In this document: positions 25,354 to 36,950 of the stretch, piece by piece
Position numbering within the stretch: position 1 is the stretch's first letter
How the letters are laid out: the number at the start of each line of letters is the position of its first letter
DNA from: Takakia lepidozioides
Lineage: Eukaryota > Streptophyta > Takakiopsida > Takakiales > Takakiaceae
Reading direction: 5' to 3'
DNA: 64,000 nt
Assembly: GCA_030704615.1 (NCBI GenBank)
Contig: CM060732.1
Coordinates: forward strand, 28,997,053-29,061,052
Notes under the pieces: model-generated
Databases searched by the model: none
What the model saw: only the letters and a program-made list of their open reading frames with translations
What the model was told of the DNA's origin: nothing
Translations under genes and position numbers: made by a program

Positions 25354-28099
25354 TCAAGCAGTCCGACCTGTATCATGCCGTAGGGCCTTGTGAAGCTCGT
25401 TGAAGCTCAGTGTTGGAGCATGGATGAAGATGTCCACTGCGGATATGCAACTCATGCGCTTCAGAAAAATGTAATAAAGGTGTTTGCAGGGGACGTATGC
25501 TGCATTCTTGGATTCCATAACAAGGAAGTCCTCACAGTTGCAGGCTGGGTACTGAGAAACCGTGATTGCATACACGACACTGCGCGCAGCAGATCCGGCT
25601 GTTGACAACTGAAATATGCGCCCCATCCCAGGGTGAGGAACATCCCTGCAACCTTGCACTATGCAGGGCATTGCAAGAGCGTTGGCCATCCTGGTGTCGT
25701 TTGCCTTTATTGGTGGCCGCCGTCTTTTCAGTTTCCCCCACCGACGGGTGGGCCAAGCTGCGGGGTCACCCACCGGTATGCGGGGTGAAAAGCTTCTCGT
25801 GGGAGGAGGATGACGACTGGGAATTGGATTTCGTGGAACGTCTGTCCTCTCCACCAGTCAAAACCCTGCACATCCTAGAGCGTCTGCCTCCTCCAGGGTA
25901 AGATCTGTACCAGTTGCCACAGGCCAGACTGCTGGTGGTTCACGCATGCCTTGTACACCATACTTTGGGCTTGCAGAACACACACTGCCTGCAGAACCAG
26001 AACTCCTTCAGTGTGGCCTCCACAAACTTTGCGCACAGAAATCTCCCTGTGAAGCAAGAGGCAGGCACACCGCCCTGCGGGCTCCTCCGAATCAACTCAT
26101 TGCATCTCTGGTTGGTGTCGACACGAACAGCACAACATTTGCCACGAAATGACGGACGGGTCCGTGCAATTCTCCACTGCGAGGCCGACACATCTCGCTC
26201 CACGATTGGAATGTTGTATTGGGTAACGATAATATGAGCAACATACTCATCCTCGGGATGCTGTCCCGAGTCTGGCAGCGATTCCATGGAAGCTGCAGGA
26301 AAGGGGGTACGAGTCCTGCTGGGAGGAGGCATGGGATGCAACATCGTTGCGCCCCGAGGTTGAGTGCGGATGTTCATATCTGATCTCCATGAATCGCCGT
26401 CGCCTCTGGGCATGTCCTTTATTCTTCTCTTCACCGGCCGGCTGCGGACATTGCCCTCGAGGCAGTTCCCCCGACTGTGTAATGGCGCAATCGTGGTTGG
26501 TAATTCGCCTGATGTGGTCAAACATGACCCTACAATTTGAGAGGCCTCCACTGGTCATCCACCAAATCGACACCGCTCCCCGGTCCGCACGTTGACATCT
26601 TAAATATGAAACACATGTCCGTCTCTGAGCCTTGATCATGAAAAAAGCTGCCCTGGATGAAGTCGTAGCCGCATGTGCGCTTCACTTCCAAGATGGAGTG
26701 CATGTCTGATCCTCTTCCGATTCGTTTTTTGCAGCCGACAATGTGGTTCCTGACATTGGGGCTGCACACATGGGAGATAGCTTCCAGCAGCTCTTTCATG
26801 TCCCCCTCGCCCAGCTTCTCTCTTGTGCTTCTGTCCTCCGACATTATTCTGCCTATTGCAATTCTATGTGCGGATGCAAGCTGTATCTGCTTTGGTTTTG
26901 CTCCCGGCCTCAACCTCACCTCCTCCTTGATAATATCGTGGGCTTGTTGAAAAGCGACTCTACAATTGCCTCTGGCGACGGGGTGGTCATGCTTTCCGAT
27001 GTGAATGCATGCTCTGGTGCAAGCTCGGCCGACGGTCCCGAAGTAGTATTGCTTGGCATTGCACACTGCCATGCACGTAGGGGTTGCATTGCGATGGGCA
27101 CACTTGAAAGTCCCTGCATGAACTCTAACTTGAGGCCAAAATGGGGTCGACGAATTGCCAATCCAGTCTGTCTCATTCTGGGTGTCTTTGCTCGTGTAGT
27201 GGTAACATGTGCTCGAGAAACATTTAAGATTTCCAGCATACAATACATATCTGACTCGAACTCCATCACCCAGATTGGACGATGAAGTTTTGGTGACACA
27301 CCATGGGTGGCTGTCATGTTTCCTGTTCATTCCTGCCAGCATGCCGTCTGGGCCTGCGCCTGGCGGTACTGGAGGGAACTCGTAGATAGCATTCCCATCC
27401 ACAACTTTAGGCAAAGTTTCCACAGAATGGATTGGAGTTTTGTTGTAATCAAGCCTAAGAAGGTCACTGGAGCGGGAACCCGTTGTCTTTATCCTCCGAG
27501 CGGACGGAAGTTGAGTCCGAGGGTGTGTGCTCATTGTCTGCCGAGATCTACACACTCCTATTGACAGACGACTTCGAAACATATGATGGAAGGACCATAC
27601 AGTCTTCATCGTCACTGGATAAGTTGTGGACGACTATTTCCCTGGGAAGTGCACCCACCGACGAGGTATGGAGCGGCAAATCCTCGATTTCCCTTTTCAC
27701 ATGTTTGGGCTTCTCTGCTTGTGAAGAGGTGCCCACATCCCTCATGGATGACTTCACATATTGCATGCCAGACCCTCTTGTGGAAGGAGGATCAACCAAG
27801 TTCCAGCGTGGGAACTCTTTAGGCACGATTTCACCAATTGCACTGTACCGGATGGATTCAGAAGCTGGGAGCCGCCACTCTTTGCCCTTTCCAAAATCTG
27901 CATGCAGAATGACGGCACTTTCCAGAAAATTCCTATAAGCATCATTCGTCTCCTCTTCCAAAAACACCGTACCCGGGCGGAGCCCGAACTTCACATACAA
28001 GTACTGCTCAGTGACAATCGCAAATCCTTGGTCGCAGGGTATTTTAGCTTTCAGAGAATCAGGATGGAAGTACAAGTTCACCCAAACATGGGAGTCCAT
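25354..28099 (-). pseudogene. MULE/FAR1-like transposase gene, copy 2, catalytic core deleted
   Basis: It reads from an ATG at 28099 (MDSHVWVNLYFHPDSLKAK), through an acidic linker and a frameshift near 27,570. A Cys/His-rich region follows (FKCAHRNATPTCMAVCNAK, then ACIHIGKHDHPV), like the DNA-binding finger of MULE/FLYWCH-type proteins. It continues to MHSILEVKRTCGYDF, where it aligns with copy 1. After MFDHIRRITNH (about 26,510) it jumps to sequence that in copy 1 lies far downstream, so the DDE core is missing. The end (25854-25354) has the SWIM finger CNCEDFLVME...YVPCKHLYYIFL. At least three frame breaks are visible. Copy 1 keeps the core but lacks this N-terminus, so the two together show the domain order of the family. 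Confidence 0.75.
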
Positions 28100-28339
28100 G
28101 TTGAAGACAACAACTCTCAGTAGGCTCCGCACCGAAGTCCTGCAATGAGAAGAGTGTGTCCTACATAATACCACAATCATTTTCTGGAGGATTCTGTATC
28201 CAACAGGATGGGTGACCAGTGCACGTGTGGATGAAGGTGTGTAACGTACGTGACAAATACGGACGACCACAACAAATTCACATCGGAAATTGGGTGCCTG
28301 AATTGCGATGTACCACCAGTTGGGTTACAATAAATCAGG

Positions 28340-28990
28340 CCTTCTCATAAATTTCGGCACCGAAATCCGGATGAACATCTCTATACTGTAACAGATATGG
28401 AAGCCACGGGATGAATTCCGGCGACAGAATTCGGAATTAGTTCACCTCATGAAACTGAGCTAGCACCCAACGGATGGATTTCGGTGCCGAAATTCGGATG
28501 AACATGTTCTCCATGAAATTGTTTCTGCACATAAGGATGAATTTTGGCGCCGAAATACGGATGAATGTGTTCGTCATTAGAGTGATGTTTCACCACGTGT
28601 ACGGATTTCGGTGCCAAAATCCGGATGACAGTAACCCTGAATGGACAGTAAGGATGAATTTCGGCACCGAAATTCATCGTTCGCATGGAAAAAATATTAT
28701 TGGAGGGAGGAGGGTGGATGAATTTCGTTGCACTACCATGATACACTAGATGTAGGTCATGACTGATTGTTCTGAACGGGCCGAGTGCTTAGAGATATCC
28801 AACTCTTCTATCTTGGAGTTCCCTCCTCGGATAGCGAAGGGATGAGTGAGTAAAAGCCGTTCGACACATCGCTCGCAAAGAAAAATAAATATTGGAGGGA
28901 GGACTTTGGATGAATTTTGGCGCCGAAATTCCGCGCTCGCAAGGGAAAAAAATAATGGAGGGAAGACTTCGGATTAATTTCGGTGCCGAA
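28340..28990 (+). repeat. 63-bp tandem array with GGCGCCGAAATT core, right
   Basis: The core aatttcggcgccgaaatt, a near-perfect palindrome, recurs at about 28,350, 28,414, 28,478, 28,540, 28,602 and 28,655, then at 28,917 and 28,976; most spacings are 62-64 bp. Between cores the sequence (cggatgaacatgttctcc and variants) differs from that of the left array, but period and core match. With 23,577-23,935 it brackets MULE copy 2. Confidence 0.85.
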
Positions 28991-29233
28991 ATTCATTGGC
29001 ATGACAACAAAAGACTTTCGAAAAAGCATCCACCAAGTCCTGTGTGGCACCCCTGATAGCTTGCTCCTCCTTGCCGCAGTCAGATTATTGGCTTCCTTCC
29101 AAGCCTTGGTAGTCACAAAAAGCTCATTCTTTCGTGACGTGAGTGTTTGGTGCAATTCCAGGATGTATATGTCATTCTCAGCCTCATTTCGACTGTACTG
29201 TTGAAATGTATCCTCATTGTGACAAATAGTAGC

Positions 29234-31638
29234 CTACAAGTCAGCAATGAGTTTCCCTTGTTCCACTGTTTCAGCCTCCACCATCATACATCTCTCTGCT
29301 TGCTTATTAACTTCTAATGTGGTTTGCTGCAGAGCAGTTGTTAGTGTGACACATTGGATGGTCATTTTCTGATGAACTGCCTCCAACTCTATATGAAGCA
29401 ACTTTACTTCTTGTAACTCGCCCTTATGCTTCCCTTGCAACTGGTGTAACTGGTGCTTGTGCACTTCATGCAACTTTTCGTGCTCCAGGCCTGCTTCAAT
29501 CAGGTTTTGCTTTGCAAGCTGTAGGGCAGCCTTCGTGTCCTCCAACTCTTTCTGCAAGTTGAGGTTGGCCTCCACATCTACCTTGCTTGCACACTCAGTG
29601 GCAATTCTAGCCTCAAACTCTTGCTTGAGTTCCTCCCTCAAAGCTGCCAACTGAGTGGAAGGAACATGAGATTTTACATAGTGCCCAACAAATTGAGTGT
29701 CCTGCTTATAGAGCTCATAAGCATGGCCTGCTGTGGGTCTTCATGGTGAACTTGCTGCTGCTCTCCCTGATCCTCCACAGTTTGATGTTTCAAACCAATC
29801 AAGCCATGATCCCACAAGATCTTGTTCCTGAGCTACCTGATCCTCCACAGGTGGTGCAGTGCCCTTGCACTCTACCCCTTGAACCTCCTCCACAGGCTTG
29901 GATGCAACTTGCACAACAAGAATTTTATTAGTCAGATTCTGCATCTTTGGTGCTACTGGCTCTCCAACCATGCCATAGTTTTCATAGAGAAGGTCACCTT
30001 TCTCAATTTGTGCCACTACCTGCTCTGTAGTGGGGATGTCCAACCCTTCTCCTTCCACAGCAATAGGCTCTGGTGTGACAGCGTGCACAATGTGAGTTAC
30101 CCCTGGAGTAACCAAGTCAATTGGCTGTGGTGGCTGTGGTAGTGAGGTGACTCCTTCCTCCCTCACCAAAGGTTGTGCTTCTAACAATAATAGCCCCTTG
30201 TGCTGCTGCTCCTCATCCTGCACCAGAGCTATGGAAACATCATCTTGTGGTTTTCTTGCGGCTAGTGGGTCTGCCACTACCGTCACATCTCGCTTCTGCC
30301 TCTTGGACTAGTGTTGACCTTCCAATCCCCCTTCACCTTGTGAAGAGCCCTGCTCCTCAATTGCAGTCGTGGCTGTCTCAAACATTCTCATCTCCTTGCG
30401 TTCTCGCGCATCAAGCAAACAAGAGTCCAGGATAATTTGCGCAATTACTGGGCTAGACACAATGATTGAAGACTTAGCAGCAGTGCCTCGTAACTGCTTC
30501 ATGTCTTCCACCAGAGCATTGTACATTAACTCCGCCCAAGCCACATCTTCTCCCCTCAAGGCTTTCAGTATCTCCTCCGTGAATGATCTGCTAAGGTATT
30601 GTTGGTTCTGTTTCATGGCAAACAGAACGTTCAGTACTTGGCCAACTTCTTTTAGCCCTGGGTACTCGGCCTTGGTGCAGGTGTATCCCTAAGTCTTAAA
30701 GAAACTCGTTTCTTGGAACAAATTCCCAATTTGCAATCTTGCCATGTGCTCATCCACATTCACACGGTCTGATGGCAATTCAAACAATTGCTGCAAGTAT
30801 TGGGGAGTAATCACTATATCTACTCCCCTCACCTTTGTAACTCATGTCTGAGGTTCAAAGTTCTGAATGAATTGCAGCATGAACCCCCGATGATGCAAGG
30901 TCCATTCCTTGCATAGCAGCCATTCCAACTGCAGCTCCTTCAGCAGCTGCATTGCCTGTGGTGTAGCAATTGTCTGATTCTGCAGAATCGTGGTGCTCTT
31001 CACCCTGATATCCTCCATTCCCCTAATTCTCTTCATCCCAGACAAACAAGAAGGCCTTGTCTGGAATAGCTGTAGGAAAACTTGCAAGACGTAGAGCATA
31101 AAGGTATGGTTGGCACAGAAAGGAACGGGTAAGTGCGTGTAAGCCTGTGGGGCTTGCAAGTGTTGAGTGAGAGAGAATGTACTCTCAACCTGTCCGTCCT
31201 TGCGCCACTGCGTAAGAAGTAAATGGAGCGTATAATCTGTGATATCTGCCATAGCTACAAAACTATAGCTTTGATTGCCCCTTCCATCGAGACGCTGGCT
31301 ATTCGGAGCAACCCCGACTCTTCCGCTCATAACTTTTCTAAATTCTTGTTCTTGTTTCTTGGAGGGAACCACTGCACGAAATTCACGTCCCTGGTTGGTT
31401 GTTGCCTCTTCAGGTAACTTTTCAATTTTTCCACCATCTTCTCACATTCCCACTTGGAATGCCCACTAGGACAGCACATGTGGCAAAGGTTCCCCTTTGC
31501 CGGACTCATGAAGGGTTGCGTTACCTGTCCCTTGGATGCATTAATGGGCCCGCAATTAGTTTCGGCTGCTGTACTGGGTAAATACTTTGACGGCCTTGTT
31601 TGTCTTCTTGTATGATGGTACCCGCTACCGCGGTACAT
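29234..31638 (-). pseudogene. Retroelement ORF remnants with zinc knuckle and coiled coil
   Basis: A series of minus-strand frames reads in one direction: 31638-31327 with a CCHC knuckle CHMCCPSGHSKWEC; 31372-30842, no recognised domain, containing CKEWTLHHRGFMLQF; 30616-30308; 30286-29741, acidic and Pro-rich; and 29650-29234, a long heptad-rich coiled coil (KLHEVHKHQLHQLQGKHKG). Together they look like a broken protein of about 800 residues, perhaps a gag-like or accessory ORF of a plant retroelement. No protease, RT or integrase motif appears. The first frame starts 23 bp downstream of the end of the integrase-bearing frame at 31.66 kb, so the two may belong to one element or be a junction. 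Confidence 0.5.
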
Positions 31639-31799
31639 GCAATACAGAGCGCTTCGCCCCTTAGGCTACGTGTCTGCATTCAAACAGTCTTCCGTCTCCT
31701 TCTGTCCGCATGGCTTTTTCTCCGCGTTTGACTTCCACACCGCCTTCACTTACCGGCCACGTTTCTGATGTTAACCCACATCCACATGTCACTGATCCT

Positions 31800-31975
31800 A
31801 TGGACTGTGCAACCTGTGTGGGCTGCGTTGGGCTGTGACAAGCTGTATCAAACTGTGACGAGTTGTGATAGGCTGTGTCACACTGTGGTGGGCTGTGATA
31901 AACTGTGTGACACTGTGGTGGGCTGTGATAAGCTATGTCACACCATGGTGGACTGTGATAGCTGTGTGAACACCT
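31800..31975 (+). repeat. gggctgtgata-rich minisatellite
   Basis: About six units of roughly 30 bp, such as gggctgtgataagctgtgtc, similar in wording to the array at the very start of the window. On the minus strand it reads as a repeated YHSPPQCDTA in the tail of the integrase frame, so it has expanded within, or been joined to, that frame. Confidence 0.8.
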
Positions 31976-32039
31976 GTATTCTCCGCCTTGGTTATACACA
32001 CTCGGCTTTATGACAAGTGCTCCATGCTCCATTGGTGTT

Positions 32040-33312
32040 ACTGATGTAGTTTGTGTCTGCATCTGTGTTTCAAGATGCAAATCATGCAGTAATGGTTTAT
32101 CATGAATACCACTGTATCCCTTCAACTTATTAGCATTGACTCTTCCAAGCATCTCCTTGTTAATGGTTTGTAACATGGCTGTGTCGTTATCATACATCTT
32201 CTGTATGACATAAGGTCCTTTCCATGGCGATTTAAGCTTAGAAGCTGTAATCTTTCCCTTTTTCTGCAACCACAGTACCAGATCACCCGTCTTTAAAGTC
32301 TTTAATTTACCTTCATCAAACTGACCCTTCTTCTTCATCTAAATTTTGGTCATGTTATCTGCTGCATCAGTCCGTACTTCTTCCATGTGATATAACTCAT
32401 GTTTCCTTATTTTAATTGAATCCTCCAATTCCATTCTCTTTCCCCATTCAGTTCTTATGGTAGGTAATAAGAATTCCACTGGAAGTAAAGCTTCCATACC
32501 ATAAACTAATTGGAATGGTGTATACTTGGTTGTGACTTTATATGATGTTTTGTATGACCACAAAGCTGTCAGTAGCTTTGTATCCCAATCTGTTCTGTTT
32601 GCATTGACTATCTTAGCCAAGATAGTGCATAATATTTTGTTGGTGGCCTCTGCCTGCCCATTACCCTGTGGGTAATAGGTTGTACTCTTCCTGTGCACAA
32701 TCATGAACTCTTTAGTCAATAGTTCTATAGTCTCGTTAATGAAGTGACTTCCCTGGTCACTGATAAATTCAGAGGACAGCCAAATCTTGTGAGTATGTTC
32801 TCATACATGAACCTTGTTGTGGACTTAGTTGTGTTGTCCCTCAAAGCCTTAGCTTCCATCCACTTTGTAGTATAATCTGTGGCTGTGATTATATACTTGT
32901 TATGTGTATTTCTGGCTGGTGGGTTAATTGGTCCAACAAAGTCTAGTCCCCATTTCTGAAATGGTTCAGTAGGCATCGTAGGATGCAAATCCATCTTCCC
33001 AGATCTCTGCAATGGTCCTAACCTCTGACACTCATCACAACTCTTGCAATACTTGTGTACATCCTTGAACAAAGTAGGCCACCAGTAACCTGCAAGTAGT
33101 ATCTTTCTACTGGTAGTCTCCTCTCCAAAATGACCTCCGGCCACTCCTTTATGAACTTCCTCCAACACTTTATTTACTTCATGGTGGTACAAGTATCGTT
33201 TAAGAACTCCATCAGGTCCTAGCTTATACATTCTGCCACCTATCATAGTGTAAGGTAAAGCTTTGATAGCTATTCTCTTCCTCTGCTCCTTCCCACGGTT
33301 ATAGGTCGCCAT
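32040..33312 (-). pseudogene. Ty3/gypsy integrase, broken
   Basis: The frame 33312-32725 has the HHCC zinc-binding domain ([13 protein letters not shown], then CKSCDEC) and the first catalytic Asp in [12 protein letters not shown]. The frame shifts near 32,760, just at the second catalytic Asp region, so that motif is lost. Frame 32719-32339 resumes with STTYYPQGNGQAEATNKIL (the Glu motif context) and ALWSYKTSYKVTTKYTPFQL. After a stop, frame 32338-31661 has the C-terminal GPYVIQKMYDNDTAML. There is no chromodomain. It would fit the RT-RNase H at 21.8-23.6 kb by type, but it is inverted and about 9 kb away. Confidence 0.8.
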
Positions 33313-33364
33313 TGCGTTTTCGGAGTCTGCAAACCCGGATCCTAATTCCGCTTCCGTCCCTTCC

Positions 33365-33628
33365 TCTGGGGTAATTTCGGTGCCGTTACTGGCCAGAATT
33401 CTATTTTTCTATGAGCGGTCCATGAGCTTGGGCTGCAAGTCATCAGCGGAGTGCTTCCAGCATGAGCGCGGAAATCTTCGAAAACCTTATCTTCTTATAC
33501 TATTTTCGATTATTTTATCATTTTGGGCCCGAAAAAAATCTGCCGAAATTCGAAGTGTGTTACTTGGCGGCTCATGGGTGAGCCATGCCCGCTCATGAAC
33601 TCATGAGCTCATGGAATAGCAACCCCCC
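33365..33628 (+). other. MULE-like element end
   Basis: It contains one GGTGCCGTTAC/GTAACGGCACCGAAATT core at about 33,370. It ends with gctcatgaactcatgagctcatg then gaatagcaacccccc at 33,628. MULE copy 1 ends similarly at 21,742-21,777 (gctcatgctgctcatgctcatg, then aaatagctaacctccc). The shared ending is a candidate 3' terminus of the element family. Confidence 0.5.
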
Positions 33629-33639
33629 TTGTGGGCATG

Positions 33640-34026
33640 CTGGTGGTGCCGCAACCATGCTGGTGTGTTACGAATGCTCAAGGGGGTGACACATGGGATG
33701 CTTGACACCGCCACTTGAGGTGGTTCCTAGTGGAGAATGGTTGTGTCCATGATGCCTTGGACAGAGGTAGTTGGGCATGATAGTGGTGAGGTTGACAAGT
33801 GATCCAAGGTCTAGCTAACGGGAGTTCAATGCCATGACACCCAGTTGAGGCCATGGATTGCAGGAAGGCGAGTAACAATGGGACTACTTTTGCACCCAAC
33901 CTCTTGATCCATATACTTTAGAATTGGGACATGTGCGATTGAAGACCAAATGATGATCTTATTGAGATGGATACTTGTCAGTTATCTAGTGTTAGAGAGA
34001 CCTAATTACCAGTTAGGGGGGTGATT
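33640..34026. other. No supported gene
   Basis: Low-coding-potential sequence rich in tggttgaggt-like words. I see no domain or repeat structure beyond the 90-bp repeat that starts at 34,027. Confidence 0.4.
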
Positions 34027-34566
34027 GTGGCATAACTTTCTAGGATTGTGTGTTTAGAATGTATGGTGGACAGCGATGTATGTTGTGGCACGATGCTTAG
34101 GTGCACGACAGTTGTCATGGTTTTAGTCATGATTAACTAGAATTACCTACTTCTAGTTAACTATGACATTTTGGATATTTATATTTGTATTTTGTGTGTT
34201 GGGACTTTATTTGGTCTCACATGCCAGGTGAGGTGTCAAACCTCACTTGGGACACGGGGATGGGTTTTCCCCTTGTGAGTGTTGAGGAGGGCTTATCTTC
34301 TTATAGTTGAGCCTCCATGAGCCTCTCTCACCTCCATAGCTCTAGGTATTGAGAGGGAGTGTGTTGAGGGCTTTGTAGGGTGGATTCCCTTAGCAAGGGT
34401 GCCCTTGGCTTGTCTTAGTTTATGTGATTGAGTGGATTCATGAGTGGAGTGTTTCCATTGTGTTCATTTTCATTATCATTGTGGCATAGCTTTCTAGGAT
34501 TGTGTGCTTAGAATGTATGGTGGACAGCGATGTATGTTGTGGCACGATGCTTAGGTGCACGACACT
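34027..34566 (+). repeat. LTR-like segment between 86-bp direct repeats
   Basis: An 86-bp sequence (gtggcataactttctagg ... gcacgaca) at 34,027-34,115 recurs at 34,481-34,566. Between them is a segment of about 365 bp that starts tgtcatggttttagtcatg. It has a reverse-complement copy at 39,597-39,994 and a same-strand copy at 49,522-49,850. It contains the inverted repeat gttaactagaa...ttctagttaac. The segment behaves like an LTR or a short interspersed element, though the long flanking repeats are not a normal target duplication. Confidence 0.6.
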
Positions 34567-34579
34567 TACTTTGCAATGC

Positions 34580-35778
34580 ATTCATCACAAATTGACAAGT
34601 TCCTCTTGATCTCCTTAGAACTCATAGCAAGCTAATGTGCCCAATGACAAGCGCCAAGCCTTGCTTCAATTTGAATTTTGTATACCATATTCCATGTGCT
34701 TTCCCTTGCATGGGCTAGTCACACATACTTCCACCTCTTGACCTAGGTGTTGTCTTCATTCACCATAATGTGTATCCACACCTCTATTCAAGAGCTCATC
34801 TTCTCAAACTTGAAGTCACAAGCCCTAAAGAGCATGCTCCACATAAGCATCACTTGTTTGATCAACCATCCATCACAAAACTTAAGCAAAAAAAGAATGA
34901 ATACACGAGCTTCACCTTCCCCTTCCTTGTCTTGTCACATGCTAATGTATGGTTGAAATTGTTATGCATGCCTTGAGCCACAATCTCTTTTCTTCATAAA
35001 GACCACCTCCAATAATCTCCCACATGTGCTCCAAGCTCTTCAATACTCTAGGCTTGGTTTCACATCATCGTGGATAGAATTCTCACCCACATGCTTCCCT
35101 TTGGAGTCATCTTGAGCTTCTTGATGCTCTCCAAGTGGTTGCTTTTGTTGTCTTTAAGCCCTAGCCTATGTAGCTCCTTGGCTTTTCTTCCACAACATGC
35201 ACCACCTCATACACAAGGAATGAACTTGCTCATTTTACCTTCTAGCTCTCCTCAAGCTTGAATTGGAAGCCACACTTGGAAAGCGTGCTCCACACATACG
35301 TCACTTGCTTGGTCAACCATTATTTCACCAAGAGCAATCCAAGAACTCATAGAACTAGCAAAATACTCCCTTCTAGCGCTTGCTTGTTTGTCAACCAAAT
35401 GAAATCTCACTTGGCTTCATTTCACCATGGATAGAACAACCACTTCTTAGCTTCTCTTGAGCTACTCAATGCTCCTCAAGCTACCCTTGTTGTCATCCTT
35501 CTATGGTGTTTCCAACCCAATCATGTGCCGCTCTTTGGCTTCTCTTTCACATCATGAACAACTAGAGCTTGCTCTTGAAACCCGAGTGTCTATCTTCTCC
35601 ACACACAAGACGCTTATCTTGTGATGCAAGAGTTTTTTTCTAAGCTCTCCATCTCTATAGAGCAAAATAATGCTTCTCAAACCCTAACGTTCTCCACGCC
35701 ACAAGGATTTTTCAACACCTGCAACACCTTGCAACACAAGAGCTCTCTACCAAGCTCTCTCCAACACAAAAGTACTAA
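34580..35778 (-). repeat. Internal part of a dispersed repeat
   Basis: Non-coding sequence whose reverse complement matches 49,850-50,330 in part. For example cttctcaaacttgaagtc and agcatgctccacata here correspond to the complementary strand at 50,170-50,270. Together with the LTR-like copy at 39.6-40.0 kb it forms one element, split by the CACTA-like insertion. Confidence 0.55.
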
Positions 35779-36908
35779 CATTACAACAGATGAGCGTTTT
35801 TATGACTGCACATATGACTATTTTTTCAGTCCTATATGCGTTCATGACTATATCACTCTGCAGTGAAAAAAGCCCTGTCATAGCGACTAGTCTTTAGGAC
35901 TGCGTTTTGCAAGTCATAGCCGTGACTGCGTGCGTATAACCTGGAGTCATGCTGTAGAGAGGATGTAGTCACAACTATATGATTTATATATGACTAACTA
36001 TATTACTACATGTCTACAAAGTATAACTCCATTGGAGAGGCGTCAGAGAGACATATGTAGCACTCCGGATGTGACACGTGTCCACATGGACAACATATAT
36101 AACCCACACGTGGGAAAGAATATCGTATCATATAATGCCACGTTGCCATGATGTAGTCATGAGTATATAACTTCATGACTAAAGAGGTTTTTTAATAATA
36201 TTTTAATTTAATAAATTAAATCGTAAATATTTAGATTATTAATTGATTTAAATTCTCATTAGGTATCTAGGAAAATAGAATGGAAGCCATTGTTGTCTTT
36301 ATTATTATTATTTATATTTTTGTTAACAAAGAGGGACAGTGGGGGACAGTGGCCTCTAGAACTTTATAGGTAATGGACATAAAATGTCCTTGGATACAAA
36401 GAGGAAAAATAACCTCTGGATAGAGTGCCATAGAGGCTGAAAGAGGAAGACATAGCTTCGCGTACCAAGACAAGAAAGAGTAGTAAGAAGGAAGGCAAGC
36501 AAAGAAGGGGGTCTGCATAGAGCTAAAGAGTCTAGCAGGAAAAGAGACTGCAGCCAGAAACTACTGCCATAACTTGGAAACAGAAAGGCACCGAGCTAAG
36601 GATAAGAACTGAAAATCAGCTAACAATGTCATAAGAAAGCTGGGCCCTAGGCCTAGCCTTCCACTTCCTATAAGATCTACAGATGGAGAGACATCCCTGC
36701 AGGGGTCGTGCTCTTCAGCTCAAGACCAACCAATTGATCATCTATCCATGCAGGTTTCTTGTAGCTATCCTTCCACATGGAATCATATGTAATCTGGAGA
36801 TTGAAATCCGGCCCTCTTGGATGAATCTGGACCCATGCACTTTATCCCTGCTCCTTCAGCTATCCATGCCTCTGCACAAATCATGTATATATGTATCATG
36901 TATCAGAG

Positions 36909-36909
<1 letters not shown>

Positions 36910-36947
<38 letters not shown>
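36910..36947 (+). repeat. (GA)n microsatellite
   Basis: About 19 GA units inside the CACTA-like element. Confidence 0.95.
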
Positions 36948-36950
<3 letters not shown>

